Assembly: GCF_020085105.1 (NCBI RefSeq) | Contig: NC_058063.1 | Span: forward strand, 3,114,001-3,178,000 | DNA: 64,000 nt | Source of the DNA: Siniperca chuatsi | Taxonomy: Eukaryota; Chordata; Actinopteri; Centrarchiformes; Sinipercidae | Direction: 5' to 3' | Shown here: positions 1 to 10,867 of the stretch, piece after piece | Layout: each line of letters opens with the position of its first letter | Position numbering within the stretch: position 1 is the stretch's first letter | Notes under the pieces: model-generated | The model's input: the letters and a program-made list of their open reading frames with translations, nothing else | The model's database searches: none | What the model was told of the DNA's origin: nothing | Program-made: the position numbers and the translations under genes

Positions 1-127
1 CCTAACGATGAAAACACATCACAACAATAAAGCTCAATGAACCAAATCAATACATGTACATTGACAAAAGTTAAGCAGTCCTGTGCTTAGCCGAGTACAC
101 TGTTAAGCTATGCTATGCCCAGTTAAC

Positions 128-345
128 TTATAATAATAAATAATAAAACTTTATTTATAGAGTACTTATCAAAACAAAGTAGAAAGTGCTTAGCAACAAG
201 AGAAATAAAATACCACAGTGAATGATGAAATATAAAGAAATAAAATACATAAAATACACAAAAGCAATAAAATAAACAGCCAGTTCAGGTAAAATCAGGA
301 TATGCTTTCCGATAAAAATGTGTTCTGAGAAGAGACTTAAAAGAA
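128..345 (-). repeat. LINE 3' tail (inverted copy of the 25.2-25.4 kb repeat)
   Basis: Read on the minus strand this is an AT-rich LINE-like 3' end: a run encoding the usual 'KTHLF'-type end, a T-rich untranslated part, a 'gtgctctataaataaag'-like terminus and an ATT microsatellite end. The same sequence appears on the plus strand at about 25215-25440, so the window holds two copies in inverted orientation. Identification as the tail of an L2/CR1-type fish LINE rests on its layout and is an inference. Confidence 0.7.
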
Positions 346-349
346 GACA

Positions 350-1218
350 CTGACTCAGACAACCTAATTTCTTCGAGCGATCCCCTTCTCCAGCGATCTC
401 CCTCTCCAACGATCTCCACGCCAGCGAGTCTTCCCCATCTCCATACCTACACACCTGTCTTCACTCACTGTAACCTAATAAAGAGCCATCTATCTCCATA
501 TCGGTGTCTCCTGCCTGTCTGTCTGTAACAGAAGGTCGGACCTTACCGAAGGACTAATACCTGCACTCCCTCAGTCACTCCGTCACCTCCTGTTACGCCA
601 TGCCAAGGGCCAGACCGGCACCCTTCTTTGATTCATGATGGATATCAACGGCGTCCTGTGGCTCTATCCATTTGCGCCAGACAAGAGGCCACAGGGCAAA
701 ATCCCTCCTGGGGTACCTGTCTGGCTCAAGGTGGTCCACGCAGTCACCAGATTGCTCTCTGGTCTGCCAATCATCAGCCGACTAACCAGCTACTCGCCTG
801 CACCGCTGCCCAGCTGCCCAGCCACTCGCCTGCACCGCCGCCCAGCTGCTCGCCTGTACCACCGCACAGCGGTTCGCCGGCTCCACTGCCCCTCTGGTCG
901 CCTGCTCCGCCGCCCAGCGACCCGCCAGCTCCACTGCTGTCTCCCATCCCAGCGTCGCCGCTGCCTCCAGTTCCAGGTAATCATCACTCCCTGTTGGATC
1001 GCAGCTGCCGGCACTCCCTGCTGGATGGCAGCAGCCGGCACCCCCTGTTGGATGGCAGCAGCCGACACCCCCTGCTGGATGGCAACAGACGGCACCCCCT
1101 GCTGGATGGCAGCAACTCCTCGCTCCTGGACACCCTGCCAGACCGCAGCAGCTCCTCACTCCTGGACTCCCTGCCAGTTCGCAGCAGCATCATGCTCCCG
1201 GACTTCCTGCTGATCTAA
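350..1218 (+). mobile_element. gag-like / LTR retroelement relic with repeat-coding ORF
   Basis: The segment begins with a C/T-rich stretch carrying an AATAAA-type signal (about 478) and a 'ctgtctgtctgtaaca' end followed by 'gaaggtcggacc', resembling the LTR end and leader of fish Ty3/gypsy elements. After it two overlapping open frames (628-1218 and 635-1213) translate mainly proline, arginine and serine repeats. The same arrangement (leader, then a repeat-rich ORF built on 'tggatcgcagcagc') recurs at 50.95-52.42 kb, so both are probably relics of one family. No reverse transcriptase or integrase is attached. Neither frame looks like a host protein, and the element class is inferred. Confidence 0.5.
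1000..1130 (+). repeat. 27-bp minisatellite inside the gag-like relic
   Basis: About five tandem units of 27 bp of the type 'ctggatggcagcagccggc' plus a C-rich end. As 27 is a multiple of three, the units keep the reading frame and give a nine-residue protein repeat. The unit shares its core with the 60-bp units at 51.5 kb. Confidence 0.75.
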
Positions 1219-1819
1219 CTGGCTTTGCTGCTCCTATTGCTTGTAAAGTTAGCTGGCAAACTTTGTGTCATAGCTACTGACACTAACTAAGCTTGCAGGG
1301 ATCTTAGGCAGGCTCTTGCATCGCTGTCATAAGAAAAAGAGTTCAGTTCAGTGTGTCTGCTGTGAGCAGACTACACGGCAGCGAAGACCTCTGTCCCCAG
1401 GTCCGAGAGGTGAGCCGGTGAGAGCGGAAAGAGAGAGAACGAAGGTGAGCTTTTTGTTACCCTGTCGGGGGATAGTCCAGGGGATATCCGGTTACAGGAA
1501 GTGACTGGAGGAGAGGTGCGACTATAAACTTAATGGCTTGCACTTCAAAATAAAGGTTCAGTTTATGTCACACAATGAACAAATTAATCTATGGAGTCCA
1601 GTGATACCTACAGTGCCATTGTCTATTTTAATTATAATGTGAAGTTTTGTGTTTTGGAAAATAAAGACTTGACATGGCGCTGATAATCATTGTGAATTTC
1701 TTTTTGTCTTAAACTTGCAGCCAGCAAATACTACTCATACAGTATGTCCTCATAATTGTGTTATAGGATCATACAATTCCTAATAACCGTACACAGTGCT
1801 GTCACCTTATTTAAAGCTC

Positions 1820-2180
1820 ACAAAGTTGTGCTGTAGCGTATTATTGATGTTTATAAGACATTATTCCATTTCAGAAACATGATATTTATGATACATTTCA
1901 GCAGTTCTCTATATGTCTTTATAACTGGCTAAAGTTATAGTAGTTATAATGTTTATGACCCAGGACTCAGATTCTTTCAAACTTTGTTGTCACTTTGGCA
2001 TGGTGGTATTAAGCATTGTGAATGCTGAACTTATAATACATTATGTCCACCACTTATAAATCTTCATAAACCATGCATGATTATAAACACTCATAAAGAG
2101 TTTCACAAAGCTTTATAATGCAAGATGTCTTGAATGAATCTGCTTATAATGCATTATAGACATGACCTTCATAGAAATTG
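1820..2180. repeat. dispersed 'ttataatgcattata' repeat
   Basis: The stretch is built from short related phrases such as 'ttataatgcattatagacat', 'tttataag' and 'cttataaatcttcat'. It resembles the composition of a palindromic DNA-transposon-derived fish repeat; a related tract is at about 52400-52790. No exact boundaries or target duplication were found. Confidence 0.4.
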
Positions 2181-4144
2181 TTATCAAACACACAGGTGTT
2201 TTCACTTATTTTGTAGGTTTCACTGTAACTTTAGGCTGGTGTGTACAGGCTGTCCTTGATTAACATCTTACTCTTAGTTTTGCTTCAACCGTCAGAGCTG
2301 GACAACTTGTAGCTTTTTTATTCTTATAAGCCCATGGAGCTGGGAGATATCACAACACTCAAGCATAACTCCAACCAACTTCAACCTGTGCAGAGATCTA
2401 TTCAGCGAGAATAAATGGAAACAGTGTGTGGGTGTGCAGGCCTTTTAAAATTAGTTTTTTTATCTTGCAGTGATGGAACTACAAAAAATGAGCTGTCCAT
2501 GGTGCTGAAGATTCACCTTAATGCCTTAAAGTGTTTTTGTGCATTTTAATTTCTTCAGTTTCACGTACACTGGGCTTTGACAAAGCTTGGCCATGCCCAC
2601 AAATGTTTTAAATTTTACTGGACATCCCAGAGTGTCAGAAGATATCAAATGTTAAGTTGAGAGTTTTTCTTATTTCTTCCATCCTCCTCCATTTTCCTCC
2701 GTTTGTTGAGGGATAAAGACTATCCCACTGTAATATGAAGCATGTGGTGTCTTCTTCGTTTTTTTTATTTTTAATTCCATAAATCAATGTTTTAGCAAAT
2801 ATTGCCTGAATTCTTCTGAGTTTATTTATAGAATTTATAATAAACATACATTCTCATCACACATATGCATATGTGACATTCCCCTGTTACGTGACCATTT
2901 TTTACAACTGTTTCAGTAGCCATGAGCTTTCCTAGATACTTTTTTAATGTCAAAGCTCTACTGAAACATTAGGAAGCAAATCTGAAAGGATCTTGATTGT
3001 GATCTGATCAAAAGTGCTATCAATTATTCCTTCCAGGAGGAATATGATGGCAAAATGAAATGTGACCTGTTAACTCCTGTCAGTCTTTTTGACCAAGGCA
3101 CTAGTTTGGAACTGGAGTTGGTACCCTGCCGCTGCAAAGTGGCTGCCCACTGCTCCTAATACTTAGGATGGGTTAAATGCAGAAAAAGAATTTCAGTAGA
3201 CGTTGTACTGTGTATGATTGGGTATGTGACAATCAACTTGATATGATGTATGCTTTGGTGGTCCCTGGAGCCCAGACTGGACCCCACTGACACAGACTAA
3301 CCCCCTGAGAACTTCAGCAGTCAAACGTGCAGTGGCTCACTCCTCATGGTGGTGTGTTATTGCTGAGTTGTTGTCACTTGGGTGTTTATCTGCCAGACAG
3401 CCTTCATCCGAGGTGCCACAAAACCCTGCCTACATCCCCTCCTGTCTAACATAGCTGCAGTTTTCACATTTTGTCACAGTGCCTATATTTGAGTTTGACG
3501 TGTATTTTTAAAAACAGCCAGAGAGCCGTCTGTCTGCACGGAAATGTTTTCTGTTGGGCAGGCAGAATGGGCCAGTCAGTGGGCTTCTTGTGGACTCTCC
3601 CCTCCTACATTAGACCAGATCTGATAAGGTTTGTTGATAAGGAAGCCAATCTAATAAGGCTTTTATAGGTACATAGTTACACGGATATTAAGTTGGAATG
3701 TTAAAATGTTTTATGCTGCACACTTCAGTCTTAGGAAATCTTGTAAATTTGATTATTTACCAACATTCAGATCATTTACTTACAATACCACAATGTTACA
3801 TTATTTCAAAAAGGAGATGTACTCATTATGCAGAATGACCCTGTTCAGAGTTAAAGGATCATTATTACAGATGCATTACAGGAATAGTTAGGCAAAATGG
3901 TGAACCATTATTTTAATGTTGTAGTTTGTCAAAATGAAGCAAATTCTAACTACTTTATATATACTGTTAGGCAGTTTATGTATAGCTGCAAAAAAATCTT
4001 AGTTTTAAATTGATTTTAAACTAAAATGTGTCTGTGTATATTGAAATTTACTTTAAGAAAATAATAGGACTTTAAGGACTCAGTTTTCAAGAAGGTTTTC
4101 AAGAAGCGGATCACATGTTTTATGTAAAATTCTTGAAATGTAAC

Positions 4145-4290
4145 TAGCTGTCAGATAAATGTAATGGAGTAAAAAGTACAATGTTTCCCTCTGAGATGTA
4201 GTGGAGTAGAATTAAGTAGCATAAAATAGAAATACTCAAGTGAAGTACAAGTATATTGTACAGTAAATGTACTTTTTGTATTTTTAGTTA
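4145..4290 (+). repeat. dispersed repeat of the 'aagtacttttactt' family, 5' side of c4orf54-like
   Basis: Phrases such as 'agtggagtagaattaagtag' and 'aaatactcaagtgaagtaca' match a very common fish interspersed repeat. Another part of the same repeat type lies at 9565-9665, so the single-exon gene is bracketed by it on both sides. Confidence 0.6.
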
Positions 4291-4489
4291 TAGCCAGAAA
4301 TAAAATGACTGTAATTATTTAAGTAATGTTATAATCAGATATTCTCTATGATTAAGTAAGTGAATTTATGCACTTAATTAGTTATGATTCATTACATAAT
4401 TCTAAAAAGTTGATGTTTTGTTGGGGGTAACCATTTAGAGTATTGATGATCATATTTAATGAACTAATTTTGCAGGGGTCCTCTCAACA

Positions 4490-4770
4490 CCCCTATTGGT
4501 CCGCGAACTCCAGCTTGAGAACCGTGTGGCCTAGACAGTAGTTAGTAATGTCTCTGGAGCTTTTTAGATACTCGGCTTTAGGCTTCATGTCGCGGTGAGC
4601 TGGAATGTCTGGAGCGCTTCCGTGTCACCAGAGTGTCTGTCTAAGCGGACACCGAGCTTTGCGCGCTGCGCCATGTCTGCCTGAAGGACTGAGGAATTCT
4701 GGGGGGCTCCGTCTCTGCCGTTTCTTTTCTGTCAGACACCTAATGTAAACTTAAACCGGCGGGTTCAGCT
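4490..4770 (+). promoter_or_regulatory. putative promoter and 5' leader with upstream ORFs
   Basis: This short GC-richer island precedes the 1,525-codon gene. It carries an inverted CCAAT box (ATTGG, 4495-4499) and three upstream ATGs. The first gives a 3-codon ORF (4587-4598). The second gives a 47-codon ORF (4605-4748) ending 22 nt before the main start. The third gives a 3-codon ORF (4673-4684). No TATA box is clear, and the transcription start cannot be fixed. If the leader spans 4587-4770, initiation at 4771 would need reinitiation or leaky scanning. Confidence 0.5.
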
Positions 4771-7700
4771 ATGAAGACTGAGCAAAGCTGTGTGGAGACA
4801 CCGGCCACTCTCCGGGAGGTCAAAGATCTGCTCCAAAAATTGGCGCACGGAGAAGAGGTTGCCCCGGAGAAGCAACATGAAAGCAAATACGTCGATTTGG
4901 AGTTAGTGGACGTGAACACAGGCGGGGCAAAACCGGGAAAAGACCGTCGCTTTGGTGAAAGAAACCAAATGTCTGTCCCTATTTACAGCAGCGGCTCCGG
5001 GGCTCGGCGCGCAACGGCAGCAAACCATGAGTTGGCGATTAAAACCGAGACTGAAACTAAGAAGAAAGAGGATTCTGGAGTTGGGAAATGTGCGGAATAT
5101 GTCAAGGAGGGTTCCTCTGACCCATCCTCGGCATCAGATCTTCCTTGTCTTCACGCAAAGTCAGAGGATTGCCTCAAACCAGGAGACAAAATCGAGCACG
5201 CCATAACGCAGCCCGAGGTGCCAAATAAAGAAGACAACAAAAAGGAATTACAGAGTAGTGATAATTATCTGAGCGGGAGAAGTGAGTCTGATGATTATGA
5301 GGAGGATGATGATGTTAGTTTGGTGCTTTCCGACGATTGCGTCCCGTGCGTAACGGAGGACGAGTCCCATTACATTACCACGCACGAGATCCAGCTCTCA
5401 GAGCTTTCTGATCATGATGGGGACTACGACCTCGGGGTGGGCTCCTCCACCAGCTGGGACATTGAGGATGACAACCAGGTGTACTCTTTTGTCGATTACG
5501 CTTCTTTTGACGGTGATGGAGCGGCGAAGGACAGGGGGGACAGTCGACAACCTGGCTCTCGGGGCGCAGCAGCAGCAGTCAGCACTCTGCTTGAAAGTGA
5601 TCTGTGCGAAGCGGCCAAGTTCACCACCTCAGATGAGAGTGTGTCAAAGCCCCAGCAGCAGTGTAGTGGCAGCAGTGCGGGACAGATCCACCTGTCAATC
5701 AGAACCACTTCTCGAGCTATAAATGACCCTAGCAACATCCAAGAACAGGAAAATATTCTTTATCATGCCAGGCACTCCGGAGACATGAGTCGCTATGTGT
5801 TTAGGGGAGTTGATGGGAAGGCTGAGACGTTGTGTGACAGGGCGAAGTGTTTCATAGCCGCGCCCGGACGCTTACACTTTGGCCGTAAATTGGTGGGAAA
5901 AGAGGTCACCGGGTATTCCAGCGGCGAGTCCAGCGCTGTCAGCGAGCTGGACGACGCTGACAAGGAGGTGCGCAACCTGACAGCCAGAGCCTTTAAGAGC
6001 CTGGCTTACCCTTACTTTGATGCCATTAATTTCAGCACCTCTAGTGAGTCCTCTGCATCAGAGCATGGGATAGGGATAAACAGGTGGTCCACGTTTGTCG
6101 ACCTGAAATATGGCAATATGAATATGTCACAAGGACTGGACCAAAGTGTTGTTTCCCATCAAAACTCAACGGCCTCATTTGAAATAGCCAAAAATCTAGA
6201 CAATAGAGGTTATAAGGACATTGCACTGGCAAGCATCAAACCGCCCACCAGCAAGATCTTCACTCTGAATGGGAATCCCCACAGCGCATCGTCATCTACA
6301 AAGAAAATAGAGCTGATGGGGAAATTCAGTCAGGGCCACAGTGGGGTGATTAGACTCACAGAGACTCTGAACTTCCGTTGCAATGTCAAATCGCGAATGT
6401 CTGAGGGAGAAAGGCGCCCTAACTTTGCACAAAACGCTGCAGGATCACGTTCCACAGATGAAGTTACCAACAGTCTGCCAAGCAGCCAGAGGAGAGGGGC
6501 CAGTAAGCCGCCCTCTAAAACCATGGAAGACATGCACAAGAAAGCCATATTCGCCTCGAGCCTGATCAAAAATGTGATTTCTAAGAAGATGCAGTTCGAG
6601 CAGGAGCGCAAGATGGAAAGAGGGGAGATCAGTGAGCCGCATCAGACGCCTTCCCCGTGCTTTGTGCACCAGGAGAGCGACAGCCACAGGGGGAAGGGGA
6701 GCAGGGAGCTGCACAGACAGAGCTCCAAGTTTTCCGAGAGCAGCTCTGACTACGCCATAATGTGCGTGGATGAATTAGGGGATATCGTGGACAGCGGCTC
6801 ATGTGATACCAAGAGCGACTCTCGGAGACAAGACACGGCCGCTCCCGTACCAGAAACTAATTTGGAGCCGGCAAATGAAGCTGGAATCGATACTAAAAAA
6901 GGCACATTGGAAGCGTCCAAAAGCACGCTGCTTCGCAGCCAAAATAGCGCGTTCAGATGCTGGAAGGACGAGGAGCTAGAGTTTCAAAAGGATCATAAAA
7001 ACGACAAAACTCCGGAGGGGAAGTCGCCTTCAGCTAACGACAAAGAGGGCGAGTGGGACCAGTACTCATCGGGCGGCGGCAAACTGACAAAAATGTCACA
7101 TTTGTTTGTGCCAAGTATCCAACTGCTGTCCAGTGACGGAGAAGTCGGACAGCAGCTGCAGAACAGGAACTATTCTCCGTGTGGAGATGGAGGAGGGATA
7201 AAATTGCGCTCTGACAACACTTTATACATCGAAGACTCCAGAAGTGTGGCTACATCTAAATCTCCGGAAATTAAAATTAACTTAAGGAGCGTCAGAGACA
7301 ACAAAAAGGAGCCTTTTGGCGTCTCCAAACTGCGCGCTCCTAATATAGGCTGTAACACTGCCAGCTTCATCAGAACAGATGACTTCAAATGCCAGGCGCT
7401 GGCTGCAGCTTTTAAGGGTGAGTCTTCAGATAAAGTTCCGCATTTCATGGTTAGAGACATTAGAGATAATAAAGGAAAGCTGCAGACGCCCATACACCAA
7501 GTGAGAGACGTGCGTAAATTGGTTAAAAGTTCCTATCACTTTGTTTCTTTGGATAACAACGAAAATAAATCCCACTTTGCCTCTGCTGACAGCCATTCAG
7601 AGCAAAAGAAGCAAATGCCCTATCGAAATCCTAATTCCGTGTCCCCTATAGTGATAAAATGTCAGTCTGTGAATACAAACAGTAACGGAAAACAATCTGG

Positions 7701-9348
7701 AAATCTTATTGAGTTATCTAAACGGGAGCCGTTTGACATAGACACATCGTCTCCAGAGGGCGCTAAAAGTGCTCCAATGCAAAGGGCAGCAGGGACAGCA
7801 CCCATAGGTAACTCAAATAATTCATCAGAGGGAGGCATTGGATTGAGGATTGAGAGCAGAATAGCTTCAAAGAGGCAGGAAAAAACATCAGATATCACAG
7901 ATAAGAAACCTGAATCAAAGATGGCGAACCAGGTGGCTTTGGAAAAACTCCAGGCTGCTGTGAAAACCATGGAGCAGCTCTATGTATTTGAAAGAAATGA
8001 ATGGAAACGGAAGAATGAGCCCCAGCCCCTGACAGACAGCCATGTGCTTTCACTGATAGCCAGCGAGGAGCATGGAGGACCTGAGGAGGAAGGAGCAAGA
8101 GGGTCCAACAATGACAAGACGCCACCAGCAGTAGCGGCTTCCCCCGGCACTGACAGCCTGCTGAGGCGAGAGGACAAAGTCTTTCAGACTCCCGGCAGCC
8201 GTGATGACAGGCTGGTTGCTAAGTCAATCCAAGCCACCAGCACCACAGAGAACAAAAACATGTTCAGCCTCAGCTCTAACCTTAAGGCCTCCACAACCGC
8301 AAAGAGTCCCCAGCCAAACACCATCACACAAACACCTTTCAGCACCAAAAGCTTTGTCCAAAGGTCCCCAAAATTGCCAGTTTCCTTAAAAATCAGTCAG
8401 AGGAAGCTAAGTGGACATGAGGAAGCGGAATCAAAGGAGGTAGAGAGGTCCACGCAGGAGCTCTTGAGGGCCTCAGCTGACAACGAGAACTACCTTACCA
8501 TTCCGGTCAAGTCTCACGCCAGCAGCAACAAACAAGCCTCATCTGCTGATAAAACATCAGTGTACACATTTACCACCCAGACACACCCAACCACTCCTTC
8601 AGGACACTTGGGATCCGGGGCCAGGGGCCAGGAAGACCACAACCAGTCCCCTAAACGCTCCAGCATTGTGATGGAGACACGCTCACCAGAGATCCCTTCT
8701 GCCACTATTTACCACTCCTTGCCTTTGGGCATTTCCACAAATCAGCCTCAGGTATACTGCTTCTCCCCAGCAATCACCCCTGCTCCCACCCTGGACCCCT
8801 TCCTGGCCACCCAGAGGAAGATGCTCCTGGATCCCACCACTGGAAACTACTACCTGGTGGACACTCCTGTGCAGCCGGCCACCAAGCGCCTCTTTGACCC
8901 CGAAACAGGCCAGTATGTGGACGTGCCCATGCCGCAACCTCCTATGACCCCGGTGCCCATGCCCATCTCACCTTTGGCCCTCAGTCCAGGAGCATACGGA
9001 CACACCTACATGATCTACCCAGGCTTCATGCCGACACCATCAGTGATCCCGGCCCGGACGCTGGTGCAGTCGCAGATGTCTGTGCAGTCAGAGGCGGAGA
9101 GCGGGGAGAGAGTCTCGTCGCAACAGACTGAGGGTATGTACATGGAGAGTCCTTTCTACATGGCCACTGGAAAGTCTCCCCAGGCGGCCTCCGGGGCTCA
9201 ACAGCAGGCCACCACGAACAAGCCGCCGCAAGGCTTCTCCAGCTTTAAGCAGCCGGTCATCAGCATCACCTCCCAGCAGGGGCCCAGGATCGTTGCCCCG
9301 CCCTCGTTTGACGGGACCACCATGAGCTTCGTGGTGGAGCACAGATAA
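4771..9348 (+). CDS. c4orf54: c4orf54-like large disordered protein with DUF4585-type C-terminal module
   Basis: One uninterrupted 1,525-codon exon. The chain is mostly low-complexity Ser/Lys/Glu/Gln sequence, so largely disordered. Visible islands are an acidic stretch at about residues 171-190; a conserved-looking block at about 383-430 (SSGESS..SELDDADKEVRNLTARAF, then SLAYPYFDAINFSTSSES); basic helical segments at about 584-620 and 1052-1081; and at about 1351-1388 the DUF4585 signature (LLDPTTGNYYLVDTP, then KRLFDPETGQYVDVP). The protein ends TTMSFVVEHR. Human proteins with this module are C4orf54 and PROB1. The nearby trmt10a matches the human 4q23 neighbourhood and favours C4orf54. The biochemical role is unknown; human C4orf54 has been linked to portal venopathy. 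The start ATG has a modest context, with three upstream ATGs. A donor-like GTGAGT at 9369 suggests a spliced 3' UTR. Confidence 0.88.
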   Translation: MKTEQSCVETPATLREVKDLLQKLAHGEEVAPEKQHESKYVDLELVDVNTGGAKPGKDRRFGERNQMSVPIYSSGSGARRATAANHELAIKTETETKKKEDSGVGKCAEYVKEGSSDPSSASDLPCLHAKSEDCLKPGDKIEHAITQPEVPNKEDNKKELQSSDNYLSGRSESDDYEEDDDVSLVLSDDCVPCVTEDESHYITTHEIQLSELSDHDGDYDLGVGSSTSWDIEDDNQVYSFVDYASFDGDGAAKDRGDSRQPGSRGAAAAVSTLLESDLCEAAKFTTSDESVSKPQQQCSGSSAGQIHLSIRTTSRAINDPSNIQEQENILYHARHSGDMSRYVFRGVDGKAETLCDRAKCFIAAPGRLHFGRKLVGKEVTGYSSGESSAVSELDDADKEVRNLTARAFKSLAYPYFDAINFSTSSESSASEHGIGINRWSTFVDLKYGNMNMSQGLDQSVVSHQNSTASFEIAKNLDNRGYKDIALASIKPPTSKIFTLNGNPHSASSSTKKIELMGKFSQGHSGVIRLTETLNFRCNVKSRMSEGERRPNFAQNAAGSRSTDEVTNSLPSSQRRGASKPPSKTMEDMHKKAIFASSLIKNVISKKMQFEQERKMERGEISEPHQTPSPCFVHQESDSHRGKGSRELHRQSSKFSESSSDYAIMCVDELGDIVDSGSCDTKSDSRRQDTAAPVPETNLEPANEAGIDTKKGTLEASKSTLLRSQNSAFRCWKDEELEFQKDHKNDKTPEGKSPSANDKEGEWDQYSSGGGKLTKMSHLFVPSIQLLSSDGEVGQQLQNRNYSPCGDGGGIKLRSDNTLYIEDSRSVATSKSPEIKINLRSVRDNKKEPFGVSKLRAPNIGCNTASFIRTDDFKCQALAAAFKGESSDKVPHFMVRDIRDNKGKLQTPIHQVRDVRKLVKSSYHFVSLDNNENKSHFASADSHSEQKKQMPYRNPNSVSPIVIKCQSVNTNSNGKQSGNLIELSKREPFDIDTSSPEGAKSAPMQRAAGTAPIGNSNNSSEGGIGLRIESRIASKRQEKTSDITDKKPESKMANQVALEKLQAAVKTMEQLYVFERNEWKRKNEPQPLTDSHVLSLIASEEHGGPEEEGARGSNNDKTPPAVAASPGTDSLLRREDKVFQTPGSRDDRLVAKSIQATSTTENKNMFSLSSNLKASTTAKSPQPNTITQTPFSTKSFVQRSPKLPVSLKISQRKLSGHEEAESKEVERSTQELLRASADNENYLTIPVKSHASSNKQASSADKTSVYTFTTQTHPTTPSGHLGSGARGQEDHNQSPKRSSIVMETRSPEIPSATIYHSLPLGISTNQPQVYCFSPAITPAPTLDPFLATQRKMLLDPTTGNYYLVDTPVQPATKRLFDPETGQYVDVPMPQPPMTPVPMPISPLALSPGAYGHTYMIYPGFMPTPSVIPARTLVQSQMSVQSEAESGERVSSQQTEGMYMESPFYMATGKSPQAASGAQQQATTNKPPQGFSSFKQPVISITSQQGPRIVAPPSFDGTTMSFVVEHR

Positions 9349-10450
9349 ACGGCAGCTTACCTGGATGGGTGAGTAGTTCTGACTGTTTATCTGGTTTATG
9401 TACAGTATCAGGTTTGACTGAATCTACTGTACTAATGTAATTACAATTACAATAGTACTACTGTTTCTTCTAATTATAATAGATCATACTATTACTTGAG
9501 ATTGAAAGTTTCTTGACTTTGGAAACAGCAGTTGAAAAAAAACATTCTTACCACCTGCTACTTCTAGTATCACTGGTGGAAAAATACTAGGATCCTTTAC
9601 TTAAGCAAAAGTAGCAATATAACATTATAAAAATCCTGCATTCAAAATTATACTTGAGCAAAAACAGGGAAAGAAGTAACAGAGACAAATGAAAAAAAAA
9701 AGAAAGAGAAACTGATATTGACACTCGTTAAAGGTTGTCTCAGTGGTGTGCACACAGGAAAGATGTTGAGGGGATACTTTTTCTTTTGAAGCCCTTGTTT
9801 TATTGGGATATACAGTATATGTGGCCTAATGGGACATTTCCATGTTTCATTTTTGCTTTAATGTCACACAAGCGTGAGACTTGAGCAGCCTGAGTACCTT
9901 TCTGTCTGTCAAAGTGCCCAGGGTAGTCAAAATTCTTGGCAATTCTGGTTAGCATCAAGTGCCATTCTGGTGTGACCTTAGGGCAAAAGTGAACCTTTAA
10001 CCCTGTGTTTGACAGAGGTTTGTCTTCAAAATAGTGAGCTGAGTTTTAAAGATGTATTATTTTACAACTTCATTGTTATATAGTTTATTTTATGATTATT
10101 TATTTCACAATGTCTTATTTATTAATTTTGCACACTTTGTGTCTCCATAGAGGCTTTCATCTAACCTGAAAAACGTCTATAAGTACATAGTGGATTGGTG
10201 TCACACTCTCTATACAACAATATGATATCTACCCTAAAGGTAACTAAGTTACAGTCCATATACGAATGTTCTAGTATCATGTCAAAGGGCATTAAGCATG
10301 CAACCAATCATGTACTAGGATTCAAAATGCATGAAATAGAGACACCATTTAAATTGTAAAGTTTGCACCTAAGTACCACAGCAGACGCTAGCACAGCAGA
10401 GATACAGAGGATTATATTGATATAAGATTCTTCATTGACTAGGTGTTTGA

Positions 10451-10451
<1 letters not shown>
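9349..10451 (+). other. 3' flank / probable 3' UTR of c4orf54-like
   Basis: Twenty nucleotides past the stop codon there is a strong splice-donor-like G|GTGAGT (9369-9374), so the 3' UTR may continue in a distant exon. The rest is AT-rich with one dispersed repeat (9565-9665) and no credible coding frame. Confidence 0.45.
9565..9665 (+). repeat. dispersed repeat of the 'ctttacttaagcaaaagtag' family
   Basis: Starts with 'cactggtggaaaaatactag', continues 'gatcctttacttaagcaaaa' and ends 'ctgcattcaaaattatactt'. This is the opposite end of the common fish repeat also seen at 4145-4290. Confidence 0.6.

Positions 10452-10515
<64 letters not shown>
10452..10515 (+). repeat. (GT)32 microsatellite
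   Basis: 64 bp of uninterrupted GT dinucleotide. Reading frames that run through it (poly Cys-Val) are artefacts. Confidence 0.98.
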
Positions 10516-10516
<1 letters not shown>

Positions 10517-10867
10517 CATGGTGGACATAGTGTGTGCAGCAGTAAAAGGTCAGGTGATGGCAGGCGTTTGTTATGTGTATACACTGACTGCTTCAGCTGC
10601 TGCTGGACATCAACAGGCTGCCTGGCAGGTCAGAGTCGCAGCAGGGTCAGCCAGCTTTTTATAGGACCAGTCATTTAAAGACAGAGAGTGAGAAGCCATG
10701 TTCACATGGTCTCTGGTCCGCAAACACAACATGCAACATAGCAGCAGATAGCCTCAGCTGAAATGTGGGGGAACATTTGGAGTTCCCCTTCTCATCTGAG
10801 AATGAGAGCTACATACTGGAGGGCTTGGTTATGTTTAGAAAGTAAACAAATAGTCTGATAGTCTAGA

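Larger units (their letters stand above)
1219..4486. other. noncoding stretch upstream of the c4orf54-like gene
   Basis: No open frame here looks like a protein. It contains two recognisable dispersed repeats (about 1820-2180 and 4145-4290, listed separately). The rest is AT-rich unique-looking DNA in which I see no gene, RNA gene or clear promoter. Confidence 0.6.

Noticed and set aside
4771..9348. PROB1 orthologue instead of c4orf54
   Set aside because: Both share the DUF4585 module. The SELDDADKEVRNLTARAF-type block and the trmt10a neighbour fit C4orf54 better, but PROB1 is not fully excluded.
10443..10678. Cys-Val repeat frames over the GT tract
   Set aside because: Pure translation of a dinucleotide microsatellite.
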